A stretch of DNA of 64,000 nt from Peribacillus faecalis (GCF_014712675.1 NZ_JACXSI010000017.1:1-64000), one strand, 5' to 3'. Shown: positions 26,622 through 36,774, counted from the first letter of the stretch. Numbers and translations: made by a program. Notes: generated by a model not told the origin, from the letters alone.

Positions 26622-28343
26622 ATGGTGACAGTCAATAAGAAAGATTTAATAAAATTGCTAGAAACGATTGCATTATACATGGAGTTAAAAGGTGAAAATC
26701 CGTTTAAAATATCCGCATTCCGTAAAGCTGCCTCCGCACTTGAGGGCGATCAGCGCAGTTTATCGGAAATAGATGATTTCACAGCAATCTCCGGTATCGG
26801 AAAAGGGACGGCTGCTGTCATCTGCGAATACATGGAAGAAGGAAAGTCGCAAACGTTAGCGGAGCTTCAGGAGCAAGTGCCGAGCGGCTTGGTCCCTCTT
26901 CTGAAAATCGCCGGATTAGGCGGCAAAAAAATTGCCAAGCTTTATAAAGAACTTGGCATTACAAACAAGGATGAGCTGAAGGCTGCCTGTGAAGAAAAGA
27001 AAGTGCAGGCATTAGCCGGTTTTGGCGCAAAAACAGAAGAAAAAATTTTAACAGCTCTAAACGAAGATACGAGCCGTCCGGAGCGATTACCGCTATCATT
27101 TGTTATGCCGATTGCCGACAGTATTGAGTCTTACCTGGGAACGATTGCCGATATTGAACAATTCTCCCGCGCAGGAAGCTTGCGCAGAATGCGGGAAACA
27201 GTGAAGGATCTGGACTTCATTGTTAGTACTGTAAATCCAACAGCGGTGAAAGAGAAACTTTTAAGCATCCCGAACGTAAAGAATATAATTGCAGCCGGGG
27301 ATACAAAGGTTTCCGTGACGCTTGAATACGAATATGATTTGTCTGTTGATTTCCGTTTGGTCAAGCCAGAGGAGTTTGCGACGACACTGCACCATTTCAC
27401 GGGCTCTAAAGATCATAATATCCGAATGCGTCAGTTGGCAAAAGAACGTGGAGAGAAAATTAGTGAATATGGCGTTGAAAATGTCGAGACCGGAGAGATT
27501 CATACATTCGATAGCGAGGAAGCCTTTTTCAGTCACTTCGGATTGCCGTTCATACCGCCTGAGTGCCGGGAGGATGGCAGCGAGATTGACCAATTATCGG
27601 TAGAAGAGCTGATTTCGCCGCCTGATATAAAGGGTGATTTGCACATGCACTCTACTTGGAGTGATGGAGCATACTCCATTGAGGAGATGATTGAAGCTTG
27701 CCGTGCGAAAGGCTATCAGTACATGGCGATAACCGATCACTCGCAATATTTAAAGGTCGCAAATGGTTTAACGCCGGAGCGGCTAAGAGAACAAATCCGG
27801 GTAATTAAAGAGTACAATAAGAAGTACGATGATATTATCATATTATCGGGTATTGAAATGGATATATTGCCGGACGGAAGCTTAGATTATGATGATGACT
27901 TATTAAGCGAAGTTGATTTTGTCATTGCCAGCATTCATTCTAGTTTCTCTCAGAGCAGAGAGAAAATTATGGAACGCCTGAAAACAGCGCTTAATAACCC
28001 GCACGTGGATTTGATTGCTCATCCAACGGGGCGTTTGATTGGCCGACGTGATGGCTATGATGTGGATATTGATGAATTGATTGAATTGGCGAAGGAAACG
28101 AATACAGCGCTCGAGCTGAATGCCAATCCGCATCGACTGGACTTATGTGCGGAATATTTAAAGAAAGCGCAAGAAGCCGGTGTATCCATCATGATTAATA
28201 CGGATGCACACAATATAGATATGCTCAATCATATGAGTATCGGCGTTTCTGCTGCAATGAAAGCCCATTTGCACAGAAGTACAGTTTTAAATACGAAGAG
28301 CATTGATGAACTGCTTGCTTTCCTTCAAAGAAAAACAAACTAG
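26622..28343 (+). CDS. polX: DNA polymerase/3'-5' exonuclease PolX
   Basis: Family X polymerase for gap filling in DNA repair. 573 residues, near the B. subtilis YshC length. N-terminal 8-kDa HhH domain (AISGIGKGTAAVICEYME), Pol beta-like palm with metal-site acids (VKDLDFIVST, SVDFRLV), then a C-terminal PHP domain giving the 3'-5' exonuclease (KGDLHMHSTWSDG, ITDHS, GIEMDIL, DLIAHPTGRL, NTDAHNID). The ATG follows AAAAGGATGA. It stands just before mutS2 (31 bp). Confidence 0.96.
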   Translation: MVTVNKKDLIKLLETIALYMELKGENPFKISAFRKAASALEGDQRSLSEIDDFTAISGIGKGTAAVICEYMEEGKSQTLAELQEQVPSGLVPLLKIAGLGGKKIAKLYKELGITNKDELKAACEEKKVQALAGFGAKTEEKILTALNEDTSRPERLPLSFVMPIADSIESYLGTIADIEQFSRAGSLRRMRETVKDLDFIVSTVNPTAVKEKLLSIPNVKNIIAAGDTKVSVTLEYEYDLSVDFRLVKPEEFATTLHHFTGSKDHNIRMRQLAKERGEKISEYGVENVETGEIHTFDSEEAFFSHFGLPFIPPECREDGSEIDQLSVEELISPPDIKGDLHMHSTWSDGAYSIEEMIEACRAKGYQYMAITDHSQYLKVANGLTPERLREQIRVIKEYNKKYDDIIILSGIEMDILPDGSLDYDDDLLSEVDFVIASIHSSFSQSREKIMERLKTALNNPHVDLIAHPTGRLIGRRDGYDVDIDELIELAKETNTALELNANPHRLDLCAEYLKKAQEAGVSIMINTDAHNIDMLNHMSIGVSAAMKAHLHRSTVLNTKSIDELLAFLQRKTN

Positions 28344-28374
28344 AATTTAAAGAGTATAAGGGGGAACATTCTCC

Positions 28375-30726
28375 GTGAATAAAAAAAGTCTGCACGCGCT
28401 AGAATTTCATAAAATACGCGAACAATTATATCCTTTTGCATCTTCTGCATTAGGGAAAAAAAGAATAGACCAATTACAGCCATCAACTTCTTTAGAAGAA
28501 GTAACAAGATGGCAGGAAGAAACGGATGAAGGTGCTACTGTCATCCGATTGAAGGGCAATGTGCCGTTGCAGGGCATTCACGATATTACGCCGCATGCGA
28601 AACGAGCAAGAATCGGCGGTATGCTCAGCGCGATGGAACTGAAAGAAATCGCTTCAACGATCCGTACAGGAAGAGGTTTACAGAAGTTCATTGCTGAAAT
28701 GGTGGAAGAAGATGCGGAACTGCCTCTTCTGCATGAGCAAATCGAATCTTTATATGACTTGTTTGATATGCAAAAATTAATCATGAATGCTATTGGCGAC
28801 CATGGAGAGGTATTGGATTCGGCAAGTGATAAGCTTCGTACGTTAAGAAATCAGCTGCGGACAAATGAAGCGAGAGTCCGTGAAAAGCTCGAGAGTATGA
28901 TCCGATCATCTTCTGCTCAAACGATGCTCTCAGACAGCATTATTACAATCCGAAACGACCGCTTTGTTATTCCGGTTAAGCAGGAATATAAAGGTGTATA
29001 CGGCGGAATTATTCATGACCAGTCTTCATCAGGTCAAACATTGTTCATTGAGCCGCAAGCTATTGTAGCTCTCAATAACTCGCTTCAGGAGATAAGAGCG
29101 AACGAACAGCAGGAAATCGAACGGATATTAATCCAGCTGTCAGCAACTGTCGGAGAATATACGACGGAGTTGCTGCACAATCTGGAGATACTGGAACAGA
29201 TGGATTTCATTTTTGCTAAGGCACGCTATGCGAGCAGCATAAAAGCGTCGAAGCCGAGCTTAAATAATGAAGGCAGAATGAAGCTGAATAAAGCAAGACA
29301 TCCTTTAATCGATCCTAAGCAAGTTGTCGCGAATGATATCGAGATTGGGCAAGACTTCTCGGCTATCGTTATTACCGGTCCGAATACGGGCGGTAAGACA
29401 GTTGCCTTAAAAACAGTCGGTTTATGTACTCTGATGGCGCAGGCAGGGCTTCAGATTCCTACATTAGACGGTTCTGAAGTATGTATTTTCGATAAGATAT
29501 TTGCTGATATCGGTGATGAGCAATCTATTGAGCAAAGCTTAAGTACCTTCTCTTCACATATGGTAAATATCGTTGAAATTCTTCAAGATGTCGACGATCG
29601 AACGCTTGTATTGTTCGATGAGCTAGGTGCCGGCACTGATCCGCAAGAAGGTGCAGCTTTAGCGATTTCAATTTTGGATGAAGTGCATGGACGCGGAGCA
29701 ACTGTAATTGCGACAACGCATTATCCTGAATTGAAGGCTTACGGATACAATAGAGAAGGTGTTGTCAATGCAAGTGTAGAATTTAATGTGGAAACTTTAA
29801 GCCCTACATACAAACTGTTGATTGGTGTTCCAGGGCGAAGCAATGCATTTGAAATTTCGAAACGACTTGGTCTGCAGCCTCATATTATCGCAGAAGCAAA
29901 AAGCTATATAGGCGAAGATACGAATAAAGTCGAGAATATGATTGCTTCATTGGAAAAAAGCCGTAAAGAAGCGGAAGATGAGAGACTAGAGGCGCGTGAT
30001 TACTTAAGAAGTGCCGAAAAGCTTCATCATGATCTGCAGCGCGAGATGGTTTCGTTCTACGAGCAAAAAGACGAAGAAATCGAAGCGGCTAAAGAAAAAG
30101 CGAAGGAAATTGTTGAGAAGGCGAAAGAAGAAGCTGAGCAGGTCATCAGCGATCTTCGCAATCTTCGCATTCAAAAGCATGCTGAAGTGAAGGAGCATGA
30201 GCTGATTGAAGCAAGAAGAAAGCTAGAAGAAGCAACGCCGACATTGACGAAAAAGAAAGCGCAGGTCGTGAAATCTGATCATGAATATCAAGTTGGTGAC
30301 GAAGTGAAAGTTCTTAGCTTCAACGGAAAAGGTACATTGCTTGAGCAGACAGGAAATGCGGAGTGGCTTGTCCAAATTGGGATTCTGAAAATGAAAGTGA
30401 AAGAAACGGATATGGAGTATGTTAAATCTCCGAAAGTAAAAGAAACAAAACCGCTCGCTATTATTAAAGGCAAGGATTATCATGTCAGTCTTGAGCTTGA
30501 TTTGCGCGGTGAGCGATATGAGAACGCGCTTCTGAGAGTCGAAAAGTACATTGATGATGCTCTTTTAGCAGGTTATCCACGTGTATCGATTATTCATGGA
30601 AAAGGGACTGGCGCTTTGCGTCAAGGTGTGCAGGAATACTTGAAAAACCATCGCTCCGTGAAAAGTTTCCGCTTCGGTGAGGCTGGCGAAGGCGGAAGCG
30701 GTATTACTGTTGTTGAGTTAAAATAA
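28375..30726 (+). CDS. mutS2: MutS2, ATPase/endonuclease of the MutS family
   Basis: 783 residues, start GTG 28375 after AAGGGGGAA. Walker [16 protein letters not shown], Walker [17 protein letters not shown] and ATTHYPELK are clear. A long charged coiled coil (about residues 520-640) and a C-terminal Smr nuclease domain ([12 protein letters not shown]...[19 protein letters not shown]) identify MutS2 rather than mismatch-repair MutS. In B. subtilis MutS2 has been linked to recombination control and to rescue of collided ribosomes; either role is possible here. Confidence 0.96.
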   Translation: MNKKSLHALEFHKIREQLYPFASSALGKKRIDQLQPSTSLEEVTRWQEETDEGATVIRLKGNVPLQGIHDITPHAKRARIGGMLSAMELKEIASTIRTGRGLQKFIAEMVEEDAELPLLHEQIESLYDLFDMQKLIMNAIGDHGEVLDSASDKLRTLRNQLRTNEARVREKLESMIRSSSAQTMLSDSIITIRNDRFVIPVKQEYKGVYGGIIHDQSSSGQTLFIEPQAIVALNNSLQEIRANEQQEIERILIQLSATVGEYTTELLHNLEILEQMDFIFAKARYASSIKASKPSLNNEGRMKLNKARHPLIDPKQVVANDIEIGQDFSAIVITGPNTGGKTVALKTVGLCTLMAQAGLQIPTLDGSEVCIFDKIFADIGDEQSIEQSLSTFSSHMVNIVEILQDVDDRTLVLFDELGAGTDPQEGAALAISILDEVHGRGATVIATTHYPELKAYGYNREGVVNASVEFNVETLSPTYKLLIGVPGRSNAFEISKRLGLQPHIIAEAKSYIGEDTNKVENMIASLEKSRKEAEDERLEARDYLRSAEKLHHDLQREMVSFYEQKDEEIEAAKEKAKEIVEKAKEEAEQVISDLRNLRIQKHAEVKEHELIEARRKLEEATPTLTKKKAQVVKSDHEYQVGDEVKVLSFNGKGTLLEQTGNAEWLVQIGILKMKVKETDMEYVKSPKVKETKPLAIIKGKDYHVSLELDLRGERYENALLRVEKYIDDALLAGYPRVSIIHGKGTGALRQGVQEYLKNHRSVKSFRFGEAGEGGSGITVVELK

Positions 30727-30757
30727 TAGTTTGTAATTTGAAAGAGGAGTATGGCAG

Positions 30758-31162
30758 ATGGATATTTGGTCGAATGAATATGTGTATATTGCCGCCTATT
30801 GCAGCGTAGTTCTCCTTTGCACTGTCGTTTTTCTTGCGGTTTTCGAGCTTGTCACAAAATATAAAAACTGGACTGAAATCAAGAACGGAAACTTGGCAGT
30901 GGCAATGGCGACCGGAGGGAAAATATTAGGTATCGCCAATATTTTCCGGCACTCGATCATGCAGCACGACAGTTTAGTGGATATGATTTATTGGGGGATA
31001 TTCGGCTTTATATTATTAATAGCTGTTTACTTTATTTTTGAATTTCTGACTCCAGGCTTCAAAGTCGATGAAGAAATTAAAAATGATAATCGGGCAGTGG
31101 GACTGATTGCCATGGTCATTTCAATCAGCGTATCCTATATTATCGGCGCAGGAATATCTTAA
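30758..31162 (+). CDS. yshE: DUF350 family membrane protein YshE
   Basis: 134 residues with four hydrophobic segments in two similar halves. Each half has the DUF350 pattern of a membrane helix followed by IKxGNLAVAMATGGKILGIANI (first) or IKNDNRAVGLIAMVISISVSYI (second). Function unknown. The ATG follows AAAGAGGAG. A 26-codon membrane ORF starts 14 bp downstream, apparently in the same transcript. Confidence 0.85.
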   Translation: MDIWSNEYVYIAAYCSVVLLCTVVFLAVFELVTKYKNWTEIKNGNLAVAMATGGKILGIANIFRHSIMQHDSLVDMIYWGIFGFILLIAVYFIFEFLTPGFKVDEEIKNDNRAVGLIAMVISISVSYIIGAGIS

Positions 31163-31176
31163 AGGGGAGAGAGATA

Positions 31177-31257
31177 TTGGAAAAACTGGCTAAGGTGTTA
31201 ATAGCTGTTGCTTCATGCTTCGTTGTTATCGGGGTTGTTTATTTGATTATCAATTAA
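31177..31257 (+). CDS. 26-residue single-pass membrane microprotein
   Basis: TTG 31177 to TAA 31257 encodes MEKLAKVLIAVASCFVVIGV then VYLIIN: a short charged N-terminus followed by one membrane-length hydrophobic helix. GGGGAGAGAG is placed 7-8 bp upstream, the start is 14 bp after yshE, and a strong terminator begins 3 bp after the stop, so the ORF exactly fills the end of the yshE transcript. No family is recognised. It may partner YshE. The proof needed is conservation or peptide evidence. Confidence 0.6.
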   Translation: MEKLAKVLIAVASCFVVIGVVYLIIN

Positions 31258-31260
31258 CTG

Positions 31261-31302
31261 AGCTTCTAAAGAGTCACTTGCTGACTTTTTAGAAGCTTTT
31301 TT
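31261..31302 (+). terminator. Intrinsic terminator of yshE and microprotein
   Basis: AGCTTCTAAAGAGTC pairs with GACTTTTTAGAAGCT, followed by TTTTT. Confidence 0.88.
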
Positions 31303-31372
31303 ATGAATTTCTGATGATTGATCTGAAGCTGGTAGTGAATTTTTCTTTCATTCTTGAATCACTGTGAAGGCA

Positions 31373-31456
31373 TTATTGATTGGAGTGTGGAGTGTAAGTG
31401 CGGGGAGGCTTTGTTACCCCTTGTAAAAAGTATCTGTCCGGAGCGGAAATCAATAA
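31373..31456. repeat. Bacillaceae-type intergenic repeat E, copy 2 (decayed)
   Basis: Bounded by perfect 9-bp inverted ends TTATTGATT (31373-31381) and AATCAATAA (31448-31456), with GATTGGAG on the left and GGAGCGGAAATC on the right. The interior has diverged from copy 1 (16045). The end sequences differ between copies yet remain complementary. Confidence 0.55.
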
Positions 31457-31511
31457 GCCACTTGTCATATTCCTGTATAAATATATACATATATTCAATA
31501 TTTTTTCATAA

Positions 31512-31540
31512 TTGTCATAATTTAGTTAATATAATATAAT
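31512..31540 (+). promoter_or_regulatory. SigmaA promoter of lcfA
   Basis: TTGTCA (31512-31517), 17 bp, TATAAT (31535-31540). No full FadR palindrome is visible at this promoter, unlike the next gene. Confidence 0.75.
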
Positions 31541-31585
31541 GGGCGTAACACCGTTTTAAACATTTTATTGGATGGAGGTAATTGA

Positions 31586-33283
31586 ATGACAGATAAACCA
31601 TGGTTAGCCCAATATCCAGAAGAAATACCGGCATCGATTGATTATGACAACATTCCATTGCAAACGTACTTGCAAGAAACAGGGACAAAACATCCTGACA
31701 AGACTGCCATTCATTTTATGGGGAAAGATCTTACTTATGATGAAGTGTATAAGTCCTCCCTTAAGTTCGCTAATTACCTGAAGAAATTAGGTATAAAAAA
31801 AGGCGACCGCGTTGCAATCATGCTTCCGAATTCGCCGCAATCTGTTATTGCCTACTATGGAATTTTGTTTGCCGGAGGAACTGTTGTTCAGACAAATCCT
31901 TTGTATGTAGAAAGAGAACTGGAATATCAAATGAAAGACTCAGGAGCGAAAGTCATACTGACAATGGATATTTTATTCCCGAGAGTTTCCTCAATCAGAA
32001 ACAATACCAGTCTGGAACATGTTATTGTTACTGCCATCAAAGATTACCTGCCATTTCCTAAAAACCTTATTTATCCTTACATTCAAAAGAAACAATATGG
32101 AATTGTTGTAGATGTGAAGCATGAGGGCAACAATCATTTATTTACCGAAATTATGAAAACGTCTTCAACAGAACCGATACCTATGGAAGTGGATGTGGAC
32201 AATGATTTAGCCCTTCTGCAATATACGGGTGGTACGACAGGCTTTCCAAAAGGTGTTATGCTGACACATAAAAACTTAATAAGCAATACATCGATGTGTA
32301 ATGCTTGGATATATAAATGCGAGCCCGGCAAAGAATCGATATTGGCTGTTTTGCCTTTCTTCCATGTATATGGAATGACGACTGTTCTCATATTGGCCGT
32401 TATGCAGGGATATAAAATGATCATTTTGCCGAAGTTTGATCCTGAAACAACCCTCAAAACGATTCATAAACAAAGACCGACTTTATTTCCCGGTGCTCCG
32501 ACCATTTATATTGGCCTATTAAACCACAAAAATTTGAGCAAGTATGATTTATCCTCTATAAAATCTTGCATGAGCGGATCGGCACCATTGCCGGTTGAGG
32601 TGCAGGAGCAATTTGAGAGAGTTACAGGAGGCAAACTAGTTGAAGGTTATGGTTTGACGGAGACATCGCCTGTCACACATTCTAACTTTTTCTGGGACCG
32701 TCCACGTGTCAAGGGCAGCATTGGTGTTCCGTGGCCTGATACTGATGCCGCAATTCTTTCAATGGAAACAGGTGAAGTGTTGCCGCCTGGGGAAATGGGT
32801 GAAATCGGTATAAAAGGACCTCAAGTAATGAAAGGTTACTGGAACCGTCCGGAAGATACTGAGAACACTTTCAGAGATGGTTGGTTTTTAACAGGTGATC
32901 TTGGTTACATGGATGAAGACGGTTATTTCTATGTTGTTGACCGCAAGAAAGATATGATTATTGCCGGAGGATATAATATTTACCCTCGCGAAGTTGAAGA
33001 AGTGCTTTATGAGCATGAAGCTATTCAAGAGGTCGTTGTTGCCGGCGTGCCGGATCCTTACAGAGGCGAGACAGTTAAAGCATATGTCGTACTGAAGGAA
33101 GGAGCCAATGTATCTGAGAAAGAATTGAATGAGTTCACGCGTAAGCATCTGGCTGCCTACAAAGCGCCAAGACTGTATGAATTCCGTTCAGAACTTCCGA
33201 AGACAGCAATCGGCAAAATATTAAGAAGAAATTTAGTGGAAGAGGAAAAGAAGAAGCTTTCAGATGAAATTAAGCAAGCATAA
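31586..33283 (+). CDS. lcfA: Long-chain-fatty-acid--CoA ligase
   Basis: Activates fatty acids to acyl-CoA with ATP for beta-oxidation. 565 residues of the ANL adenylate-forming superfamily: P-loop-like LQYTGGTTGFPKGVMLTH, VEGYGLTETSP, WFLTGDLGYMDEDGYFYVVDRKKDMI, and the catalytic lysine near the end in LPKTAIGKILRRNL. The ATG follows GGATGGAGG. It heads the fatty-acid cluster lcfA-fadR-fadB-etfB-etfA. Confidence 0.96.
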   Translation: MTDKPWLAQYPEEIPASIDYDNIPLQTYLQETGTKHPDKTAIHFMGKDLTYDEVYKSSLKFANYLKKLGIKKGDRVAIMLPNSPQSVIAYYGILFAGGTVVQTNPLYVERELEYQMKDSGAKVILTMDILFPRVSSIRNNTSLEHVIVTAIKDYLPFPKNLIYPYIQKKQYGIVVDVKHEGNNHLFTEIMKTSSTEPIPMEVDVDNDLALLQYTGGTTGFPKGVMLTHKNLISNTSMCNAWIYKCEPGKESILAVLPFFHVYGMTTVLILAVMQGYKMIILPKFDPETTLKTIHKQRPTLFPGAPTIYIGLLNHKNLSKYDLSSIKSCMSGSAPLPVEVQEQFERVTGGKLVEGYGLTETSPVTHSNFFWDRPRVKGSIGVPWPDTDAAILSMETGEVLPPGEMGEIGIKGPQVMKGYWNRPEDTENTFRDGWFLTGDLGYMDEDGYFYVVDRKKDMIIAGGYNIYPREVEEVLYEHEAIQEVVVAGVPDPYRGETVKAYVVLKEGANVSEKELNEFTRKHLAAYKAPRLYEFRSELPKTAIGKILRRNLVEEEKKKLSDEIKQA

Positions 33284-33332
33284 GTAGTATAATAGAAAAA
33301 GATAAAAATCCTTCCTCCATTTTTGTTTTTTC

Positions 33333-33387
33333 TTGACAAAAGTAATGTAAGAGAATATTATAAAAATATGAATGATGGTTCATTCAT
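33333..33387 (+). promoter_or_regulatory. fadR promoter and FadR operator
   Basis: TTGACA (33333-33338), 17 bp, TATTAT (33356-33361). ATGAATGA-TGGT-TCATTCAT at 33368-33387 is a perfect 8-bp palindrome covering the expected transcription start. The B. subtilis FadR consensus is ATGAATGAWTANTCATTCAT. Autorepression relieved by long-chain acyl-CoA is inferred. Confidence 0.85.
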
Positions 33388-33410
33388 TTCTCTGAAAGGG
33401 GAAGGATCCT

Positions 33411-34007
33411 TTGAAAAAAAATAAACCAAAGTATAAACAAATCATTGATGCGGCTGTTATTGTAATTGCAGAGTACGGCTACCATCAAGCCCAAGTTTCA
33501 AAAATTGCTAAGCAAGCCGGTGTTGCAGACGGTACTATTTATCTTTATTTTAAAAATAAAGAAGATATTTTAATATCATTGTTCCAGGAGAAAATGAGTG
33601 AGTTCGTGGAGAAAATTGAAGGCAAAGTGGCCGGTATTCATAGCGCTTCAGAGAAACTATCTCTGCTTATAACGAAACATTTTGATATACTTGCTAGCGA
33701 TCCGCATTTGGCGATTGTGACACAGCTGGAATTAAGACAATCCAATAAAGAGCTCCGCTTGAAGATTAATGCTGAACTTAAAGGTTACTTAGCCTTGATA
33801 GACAGTGTTTTAAAAGAAGGAATGGAGAATGGTGAATTCAAGTCCGACTTGAACTACAAGCTTGCGAGACAAATGATATTCGGCACCTTGGATGAAATTG
33901 TGACAACATGGGTCATGAACGAGCAAAAATATCAACTTCAAAGTTTATCAACAGACGTACATAACCTAATACTTGCTGGACTTGCACAGGCAGAAAAAAA
34001 ATCTTAA
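33411..34007 (+). CDS. fadR: TetR-family fatty acid degradation regulator FadR
   Basis: 198-residue repressor. N-terminal TetR helix-turn-helix: IIDAAVIVIAEYGYHQAQVS then IAKQAGVADGTIYLYFKNKEDI. The C-terminal ligand domain binds long-chain acyl-CoA in the Bacillus homologue. Start TTG 33411 after AAAGGGGAAGG. It probably controls its own operon and the thioesterase gene at 43989, both of which carry its palindrome. Confidence 0.94.
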   Translation: MKKNKPKYKQIIDAAVIVIAEYGYHQAQVSKIAKQAGVADGTIYLYFKNKEDILISLFQEKMSEFVEKIEGKVAGIHSASEKLSLLITKHFDILASDPHLAIVTQLELRQSNKELRLKINAELKGYLALIDSVLKEGMENGEFKSDLNYKLARQMIFGTLDEIVTTWVMNEQKYQLQSLSTDVHNLILAGLAQAEKKS

Positions 34008-34112
34008 GAGCTTCATAATATTTGTTGCTCTTTTTTTTAAACTGTTGAATTGTTATTTATTAACTTATATACTTATATTTGTGAAATAAAGGTAAAAAAA
34101 GGGGGAAGGCAG

Positions 34113-34886
34113 ATGGGGTTTGTTACTAAAAGTATAGAAGATCGTGTTGCGGTTTTAACAATAAATAAGCCGCCGGCAAACGCTTTATCATCAGCATTAA
34201 TACAAGAAATATCCTCTATCTTTAATGAATTGGAGCACGATGAGAATGTTCGGGCGATTGTTTTGAAAGGTGATGGCCGCTTTTTCTCAGCAGGCGCAGA
34301 TATTAAAGAATTTACAACAATCAATACGGCGGATGATTTCGCAAAGCTGGCGGAAAATGGACAAGAAATTTTCGAAAAAATCGAAAAGTTTAACAAACCT
34401 GTCATTGCCAGTATTCATGGTGCAGCGCTTGGCGGTGGCCTAGAGCTTGCGATGGCCTGCCATATCCGCTATGTTGCTGATAACGCAAAGCTTGGTTTAC
34501 CGGAATTACAGCTTGGCTTAGTGCCCGGGTTTGCCGGTTCTCAAAGATTGCCGCGTTACGTGGGCATGGCAAAGGCAGCGGAAATGCTGTTTACCAGTGA
34601 GCCGATATCTGGTAAGGAAGCGGTCCAATGGGGGCTTGCCAATGCAGCTTTCCCGGAAGAAGAACTTCATGAAGCTTCTATTAAACTGGCGAAAAAAATA
34701 GCGGCGAAAAGTCCGCTTGCCTTAAGTAAAGCTATTGAACTGTTAAACTATAGCAAACATGAGAATTACTATGCAGGAGTGAAAAAGGAAGCGGATTCAT
34801 TTGGTGATATTTTTGTATCTGCTGATGCTAAAGAAGGTATTTCTGCATTTATCGAGAAAAGGCAACCACAATTCACTGGAAAGTAA
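34113..34886 (+). CDS. fadB: Enoyl-CoA hydratase
   Basis: Hydrates trans-2-enoyl-CoA in beta-oxidation. 257 residues of the crotonase fold: oxyanion-hole segments GRFFSAGADIKEF (residues about 58-70) and IHGAALGGGLELAMACHIR, with the catalytic Glu region LGLPELQLGLVPGFAGSQRL. ATG 34113 follows AAAAAAAGGGGGAAGG; an open extension to 34050 lacks a site and is not crotonase-like. Note that this is the B. subtilis fadB, a hydratase only. Confidence 0.92.
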   Translation: MGFVTKSIEDRVAVLTINKPPANALSSALIQEISSIFNELEHDENVRAIVLKGDGRFFSAGADIKEFTTINTADDFAKLAENGQEIFEKIEKFNKPVIASIHGAALGGGLELAMACHIRYVADNAKLGLPELQLGLVPGFAGSQRLPRYVGMAKAAEMLFTSEPISGKEAVQWGLANAAFPEEELHEASIKLAKKIAAKSPLALSKAIELLNYSKHENYYAGVKKEADSFGDIFVSADAKEGISAFIEKRQPQFTGK

Positions 34887-34942
34887 TTGTGTTCCTAATA
34901 TTTATAATATTCATAATTTAATGCGTAACAGGAGGGTTTGGA

Positions 34943-35716
34943 ATGAACATTTATGTTTTGTTAAAAAGAACTTTTGACACAGAAGAAAAAATCACTTTGT
35001 CTAACGGGAAAATAAACGAAGACGGTGCAGAATTTATCATTAATCCTTATGATGAATATGCTGTCGAAGAAGCAATCGTAAAACGAGACGAGCTTGGCGG
35101 AGAAGTAACAGTTATTTCTGTAGGTTCAGAGGAAGCTGAAAAGCAACTTCGCACAGCTTTAGCTATGGGTGCTGACAAAGCGGTGCTTATTAATACGGAA
35201 GATGATCTAGAAGAGAGCGATCAATATTCAACTGCAAAAATTATTGCTGAATATTTAAAAGATAAAGATGCTGACTTAATCATCGCCGGTAATGTAGCGA
35301 TTGATAGCGGTTCAGGTCAGGTTGGCCCAAGGGTGGCAGAACTCCTTAATATCCCTTATATCACAACAATTACAAAATTAGATATTGACGGAACGAATGC
35401 AACTGTTGTACGCGATGTTGAAGGTGATTCAGAAGTAATCGAAACATCTCTTCCGTTGTTAGTAACAGCACAACAAGGTTTGAACGAGCCTCGCTACCCG
35501 TCACTTCCGGGAATCATGAAGGCGAAGAAAAAGCCTTTAGAGGAATTAGAGTTGGATGATCTTGATCTGGATGAAGACGATGTGGAAGCAAAAACAAAAA
35601 CAATCGAAATCTTCCTTCCTGCTAAGAAAGAAGAAGGACGAATTCTTGAGGGCGATATCCAAGACCAAGTAGTGGAACTAGTAGGTCTTTTGCATAGCGA
35701 AGCGAAAGTAATTTAA
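34943..35716 (+). CDS. etfB: Electron transfer flavoprotein beta subunit
   Basis: With EtfA carries electrons from acyl-CoA dehydrogenases to the respiratory chain. 257 residues. NPYDEYAVEEAI, the AMP-binding DLIIAGNVAIDSGSGQVGP and the signature region LPLLVTAQQGLNEPRYPSLP are present. The ATG follows AGGAGGG. The gap to etfA is 33 bp. Confidence 0.96.
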   Translation: MNIYVLLKRTFDTEEKITLSNGKINEDGAEFIINPYDEYAVEEAIVKRDELGGEVTVISVGSEEAEKQLRTALAMGADKAVLINTEDDLEESDQYSTAKIIAEYLKDKDADLIIAGNVAIDSGSGQVGPRVAELLNIPYITTITKLDIDGTNATVVRDVEGDSEVIETSLPLLVTAQQGLNEPRYPSLPGIMKAKKKPLEELELDDLDLDEDDVEAKTKTIEIFLPAKKEEGRILEGDIQDQVVELVGLLHSEAKVI

Positions 35717-35749
35717 TTCCAACAGGATGTAATTTAGGAGGGTATTGAA

Positions 35750-36727
35750 ATGGCTAGAAAAATTCTTGTACTAGGTGAAGTTCGTGATGGAGCTCTTCGT
35801 AATGTTTCTTTTGAAGCGATCGCTGCAGGTAAAGTAGCGGCAGACGGCGGAGAGGTTGTTGGTGTACTATTAGGAGAATCTGTTCAATCATTAGGAAATG
35901 AACTGATTCAATACGGTGCGGACCGCGTTGTAACAGTCGAAGATGAAAAACTGAAGCAATATACTTCAGATGGCTATTCCCAAGCTTTATTGCAAGTGAT
36001 CGAAAGTGAAAATCCGGAGGGGCTAATTATCGGTCACTCGGCTCAAGGCAAAGATCTTGCTCCTCGTATTGCAAGCAAACTTGATTCCGGCTTGATTTCG
36101 GATGTAACAGCTATCGAAGAAGCAGGCGGTAATGTAGTATTTGTTCGTCCTATTTACTCAGGTAAAGCATTCGAAAAGAAAATCATTAAAGACGGCTTAA
36201 TTTTTGCGACTATCCGTCCGAATAATATCGCGCCATTGGCAAAAGATGAATCTCGTACAGGTGAAGTTTCTTCACTATCTGTTGAGATTAAAGACTTGCG
36301 CGCTATCATTAAAGAAGTTGTTCGCAAGGCGACAGAAGGCGTTGATCTATCGGAAGCGAAGATTGTTGTAGCTGGCGGTCGCGGTGTGAAAAGCACTGAA
36401 GGTTTCGAACCTTTGAAAGAACTGGCTGATGTGCTTGGTGCGGCTGTAGGGGCTTCACGCGGTGCGTGTGATGCGGAGTATTGCGATTATTCACTTCAAA
36501 TCGGCCAAACCGGTAAAGTTGTAACACCGGATTTATACATTGCTTGTGGTATTTCCGGGGCTATCCAGCACGTTGCCGGAATGTCAAACTCTAAAGTAAT
36601 CGTAGCGATCAATAAAGACCCTGAAGCAAATATCTTTAAAGTAGCGGATTATGGAATTGTTGGCGACTTATTCGAAGTAGTACCGAAGCTGACGGAAGAA
36701 TTCAAAAAGTTATTGGTTAATGCCTAA
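35750..36727 (+). CDS. etfA: Electron transfer flavoprotein alpha subunit
   Basis: FAD-binding subunit, 325 residues. The C-terminal FAD domain is clear: VVAGGRGVKSTEGFEPLKEL, ASRGACDAEYCDYSLQIGQT, YIACGISGAIQHVAGM and AINKDPEANIFKVADYGIVG. The ATG follows AGGAGGG. Last gene of the fatty-acid operon. Confidence 0.97.
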   Translation: MARKILVLGEVRDGALRNVSFEAIAAGKVAADGGEVVGVLLGESVQSLGNELIQYGADRVVTVEDEKLKQYTSDGYSQALLQVIESENPEGLIIGHSAQGKDLAPRIASKLDSGLISDVTAIEEAGGNVVFVRPIYSGKAFEKKIIKDGLIFATIRPNNIAPLAKDESRTGEVSSLSVEIKDLRAIIKEVVRKATEGVDLSEAKIVVAGGRGVKSTEGFEPLKELADVLGAAVGASRGACDAEYCDYSLQIGQTGKVVTPDLYIACGISGAIQHVAGMSNSKVIVAINKDPEANIFKVADYGIVGDLFEVVPKLTEEFKKLLVNA

Positions 36728-36741
36728 TAATAGATTCAAAT

Positions 36742-36774
36742 GGGGACTTTCTCAAATGAGAGGTCCCTGTTCTA
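36742..36774 (+). terminator. Intrinsic terminator of the fad-etf operon
   Basis: GGGACTTTCTC and GAGAGGTCCC pair with one bulge, followed by TGTTCT. Confidence 0.65.
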
